Source: Verrucomicrobiota bacterium
GTDB lineage: Bacteria; Verrucomicrobiota; Verrucomicrobiia; Limisphaerales; JAFMIX01
Assembly: GCA_026397895.1 (NCBI GenBank)
Contig: JAPLTZ010000005.1
Span: 1-7,279 of the forward strand
Length of the DNA stretch: 7,279 nucleotides
Direction of reading: 5' to 3'
The notes under the pieces are model-generated. The model saw only the letters and a program-made list of their open reading frames with translations. It was not told the origin of the DNA and did no database searches. Positions 5,555-7,279 of this stretch are shown in pieces (position 1 is the stretch's first letter; every line of letters starts with the position of its first letter). Both the position numbers and the translations under genes were made by a program.

Positions 5555-6097
5555 TCACGCCAGCAGCTTGGCCGCGCGCACGGCGATCTGCGCCACCGGC
5601 CAGAGCCGGCCGATGCCTTCGTAGCCGCACGAGAGCAGGCCCTTTTCCGGGCCGAGGAATTCCGCGCCGCGCTTTTTCAAGGTCGCCACGTTCGCCTGCG
5701 TCGCGGGATGCCGCCACATCTTGCCGTTCATGGCGGGTGCGATCAAAACCTTCGCCTTGGCATTCAACGCAAGCGCGATGCAGGTGAGCGCGTCGTCCGC
5801 GAGGCCGTGGGCGAGTTTGGCGATGACGTTGGCCGTGGCGGGCGCGATGAGCAGCAGCGCGGCCTCGTCGGCGAGGTTGATGTGCGTGGGCTGCCAGCCC
5901 TGCTCGTCGAACAGGTCGGTGACGACGGCGTTGCGGGAGAGCGTGCGGAACGGCACGGGCGTGATGAACCTCTGCGCGTCCGCCGTCATCACGACGTGGA
6001 CGGAAAAGCCCTGTTTGGTCAGCAGGCTGGTGAGATCGGCGGCCTTGTGCGCGGCGATGGAGCCGGTGACGCCGAGAATGATGTGCTTGGCACTCAT
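5555..6097 (-). CDS. coaC: Stand-alone phosphopantothenoylcysteine decarboxylase (CoaC-type flavoprotein)
   Basis: CoaC removes CO2 from 4'-phosphopantothenoylcysteine to give 4'-phosphopantetheine in coenzyme A synthesis, using FMN. The 180 residues form one flavoprotein domain: FMN-binding GVTGSIAAHKAADL (9-22), catalytic His72 in THINLADEA, APATANVIAKLAHGLADDALT (85-105), the substrate-clamp PAMNGKMW (121-128) and the flap LSCGYEGIGR (155-164) with Cys157. The PAMN motif and the flap Cys point to CoaC and argue against UbiX-type flavin prenyltransferase. Most bacteria fuse CoaC to a CoaB ligase domain in a protein of about 400 residues; here the frame ends in TGA right after the decarboxylase domain, and the next gene is a histidine kinase. 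The ligase must therefore be encoded elsewhere. The ATG at 6095-6097 fits the start of the first beta strand. The spacer before it holds the heptamer repeat. Confidence 0.91.
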   Translation of the reverse strand: MSAKHIILGVTGSIAAHKAADLTSLLTKQGFSVHVVMTADAQRFITPVPFRTLSRNAVVTDLFDEQGWQPTHINLADEAALLLIAPATANVIAKLAHGLADDALTCIALALNAKAKVLIAPAMNGKMWRHPATQANVATLKKRGAEFLGPEKGLLSCGYEGIGRLWPVAQIAVRAAKLLA

Positions 6098-6112
6098 GGT
6101 TTCAGTCTAAAT

Positions 6113-6140
6113 CCGCAACCGCCAATCGCCAACCCGCAAT
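6113..6140. repeat. Four-unit degenerate heptamer tandem repeat in the gmk-coaC spacer
   Basis: Read on the minus strand, the spacer contains four contiguous 7-base units: ATTGCGG, GTTGGCG, ATTGGCG, GTTGCGG (consensus RTTGSSG), followed by a partial ATT. The units fill 28 of the 44 bases between gmk and coaC. The period is exact and no base is inserted between units. It resembles in style the short tandemly repeated heptamers known from cyanobacterial spacers, but I cannot say whether this one is a family repeated elsewhere in the genome. Confidence 0.75.
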
Positions 6141-6141
6141 T

Positions 6142-6768
6142 TCAAAACTCCGGCGCTTGCGCCCGCGCGGCGCGCAGCTTCTCCGCCTCGATGATGGCCT
6201 GCATCCGCCGCAGGTCCTCCGCCACGCTCTGGCTGATGAGCAGGTAATCAAAATGTTTCCACTGCGCGACTTCCTGCCGCGCCACGCCGAGCCGCTTCTG
6301 GATGACGGCGGGCGAGTCCGCGCCGCGCTTTTTCAGCCGCGCCTCGAGAATCGCTGGCGACGCCGGCGTGAGGAACACCATCACCAGCGAGCGCTTCAGC
6401 TCCGCCTCTTCCTCGGCGCGCGCGTGGATGGTGGCCGCGCCCTGCACGTCGATGTTGAGCAGGATGTCCTTGCCCTGGCGCAGTTTTCCCAGCACCTCGG
6501 ATTTCAACGTGCCGTAGCTGTTGCCGTAGACCGTGGCGTGCTCCAAAAAATGTCCCGCCTGCACGCGCTTGAGAAAGGAGGTCGCATCCAGAAAATAATA
6601 ATCCACCCCATCCTCCTCGCCATCGCGCGGCTCGCGCGTGGTGCAGGTGATGGCGCGGGTCAATTGCTCCGGGCGCGCGGCGAGCAGCTCGCGGCAGAGC
6701 GTGGTCTTGCCGCCGCCCGAAGGCGCGGAGATGACGATGAGCAGCGGGGCGGAGTTTTCGTTGGTCAT
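6142..6768 (-). CDS. gmk: Guanylate kinase
   Basis: Guanylate kinase phosphorylates GMP to GDP with ATP in the cytoplasm, an essential step of purine nucleotide supply. The 208-residue protein has the full family length. Visible motifs: P-loop APSGGGKTT (residues 15-23), the GMP-binding TTREPRDGEEDGVDYYF (43-59), EHATVYGNSYGT (76-87), Walker-B-like LLNIDVQGA (103-111), and the lid/adenine region with RGADSPAVIQKRL (148-160). The C-terminal 15 residues after the last helix are alanine/arginine-rich and unremarkable. The ATG at 6766-6768 is the only sensible start, since the P-loop follows it closely. It begins 2 bases after the yicC stop, with no Shine-Dalgarno sequence of its own, which suggests coupling to yicC. 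No broken or missing motif is seen. This is a safe assignment. Confidence 0.97.
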   Translation of the reverse strand: MTNENSAPLLIVISAPSGGGKTTLCRELLAARPEQLTRAITCTTREPRDGEEDGVDYYFLDATSFLKRVQAGHFLEHATVYGNSYGTLKSEVLGKLRQGKDILLNIDVQGAATIHARAEEEAELKRSLVMVFLTPASPAILEARLKKRGADSPAVIQKRLGVARQEVAQWKHFDYLLISQSVAEDLRRMQAIIEAEKLRAARAQAPEF

Positions 6769-6770
6769 GG

Positions 6771-7279
6771 TTATTCGACGTTCATCGCCTGTTCGCGGAA
6801 CTTTTCCAGCTCGGCCTTGAGCGTGACGACTTCGCGGGAGATGACCGCGTCGTTCGCCTTCGAGCCGATGGTGTTGATCTCGCGGTTCATTTCCTGCGCG
6901 AGAAAATCCAGCGTGCGCCCGACCGGCTCCTTCGATTTCAGGCAGTCGGCGAATTGTTTGAAATGACTTTGCAGCCGCGTCAGCTCCTCGGTGATGTCCG
7001 AGCGGTCGGCGAAATAAACCACTTCCTTGATGAGCCGCTCGTCGTCCGCGGCGGGCGCGGGCAGGCCGGCGGCCTTGATGCGCTCGATGAGCTGCTGGCG
7101 GTAGCGCGCCTGCGATTCCGGTGCCTGCTGCTGCACGCGCGCGACCGCGCCGCGCATGACTTCGATGTGCGCGGCCAAAGCTTCGGCCAAGTGCGCGCCC
7201 TCACGTTCGCGCATCTTGACGAGCGCCGCGAGCGCCTGCTTGAGTGCCTTGCCGACGGCGGGCCAGAAATCCTCCGCCT
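6771..7279 (-). CDS. yicC: YicC/YloC-family endoribonuclease, C-terminal part (5' end outside the window)
   Basis: Family role: YicC proteins are RNA-cleaving enzymes, implicated in E. coli in small-RNA turnover; they act in the cytoplasm. The frame runs open to the right edge, so the first 168 or so visible residues are the C-terminal 55-60 % of a protein that is normally about 290 residues long. Visible family signatures are a MREREG segment just inside the edge (near 7197-7214), a long helical stretch, then YFADRSDITEELTRLQSHF, the block VGRTLDFLAQEMNRE with NTIGSK following it, and a terminal LEKFREQAMNVE. These match the DUF1732 end of YicC in order and spacing. The stop TAA at 6771-6773 lies 2 bases before the gmk start, so the two are almost certainly co-transcribed and probably translationally coupled. 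The neighbourhood (yicC-gmk) is conserved in many bacteria, including yloC-gmk of Bacillus. I am confident of the family; the true start cannot be seen. Confidence 0.93.
   Translation of the reverse strand, partial: AEDFWPAVGKALKQALAALVKMREREGAHLAEALAAHIEVMRGAVARVQQQAPESQARYRQQLIERIKAAGLPAPAADDERLIKEVVYFADRSDITEELTRLQSHFKQFADCLKSKEPVGRTLDFLAQEMNREINTIGSKANDAVISREVVTLKAELEKFREQAMNVE

Noticed and set aside
6098..6141. TTGGCG and TTGCGG in the gmk-coaC spacer as a sigma-54 promoter for coaC
   Set aside because: The GG-to-GC spacing is wrong by two bases and the pieces are explained by the heptamer repeat.

Overview
The window is a GC-rich bacterial segment in which every gene I can support lies on the minus strand. 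There are nine genes in one tightly packed series, read from high to low coordinates, with intergenic gaps of about 90 bases at most and several overlaps. I see no rRNA, tRNA, CRISPR array, insertion sequence or integrase. The gene order yicC-gmk-coaC, the hopanoid-type squalene synthase and deacetylase, the sigma-54 two-component pair and a spacer repeat built from GGAGCGCGG arms together suggest Verrucomicrobiota, perhaps the Limisphaerales/Pedosphaera side. That placement is an inference from style and not proven by any marker here.

Upstream part (7279 down to 5555): the C-terminal half of a YicC-family endoribonuclease enters from the right edge. It is followed 2 bases later by guanylate kinase (gmk), then by a 44-base spacer made mostly of a degenerate heptamer repeat, then by a stand-alone phosphopantothenoylcysteine decarboxylase (CoaC) without the usual fused CoaB ligase domain. 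This is the housekeeping block (yloC-gmk-rpoZ-coaBC in other bacteria), here without rpoZ and without coaB.

Middle part (5520 down to 2273): a six-helix membrane histidine kinase is followed by its sigma-54-dependent response regulator (receiver, AAA+ with an intact GAFTGA motif, Fis-type HTH). Overlapping the regulator stop by GTGA is a small single-pass membrane protein with an arginine-rich cytoplasmic tail that I do not recognise.

Downstream part (2263 down to 28): an HpnD-type presqualene diphosphate synthase, overlapped by a ChbG/HpnK-family carbohydrate deacetylase, then a 72-base composite palindromic element, then a half-size drug/metabolite transporter-like membrane protein. Together these look like an isoprenoid-lipid branch: making a C30 precursor, deacetylating a sugar-bearing lipid and perhaps moving it across the membrane. 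The cyclase and the other Hpn enzymes are not in the window.

The point most worth following up is the physical continuity of a membrane-sensing sigma-54 two-component system, an unknown small membrane protein and a hopanoid-like lipid module. If they are co-regulated, this would be a membrane-stress-responsive lipid-modification operon. The individual families are known; the novelty, if any, is in the linkage, the small protein, the kinase's undescribed sensor loop and the two unusual spacer repeats.
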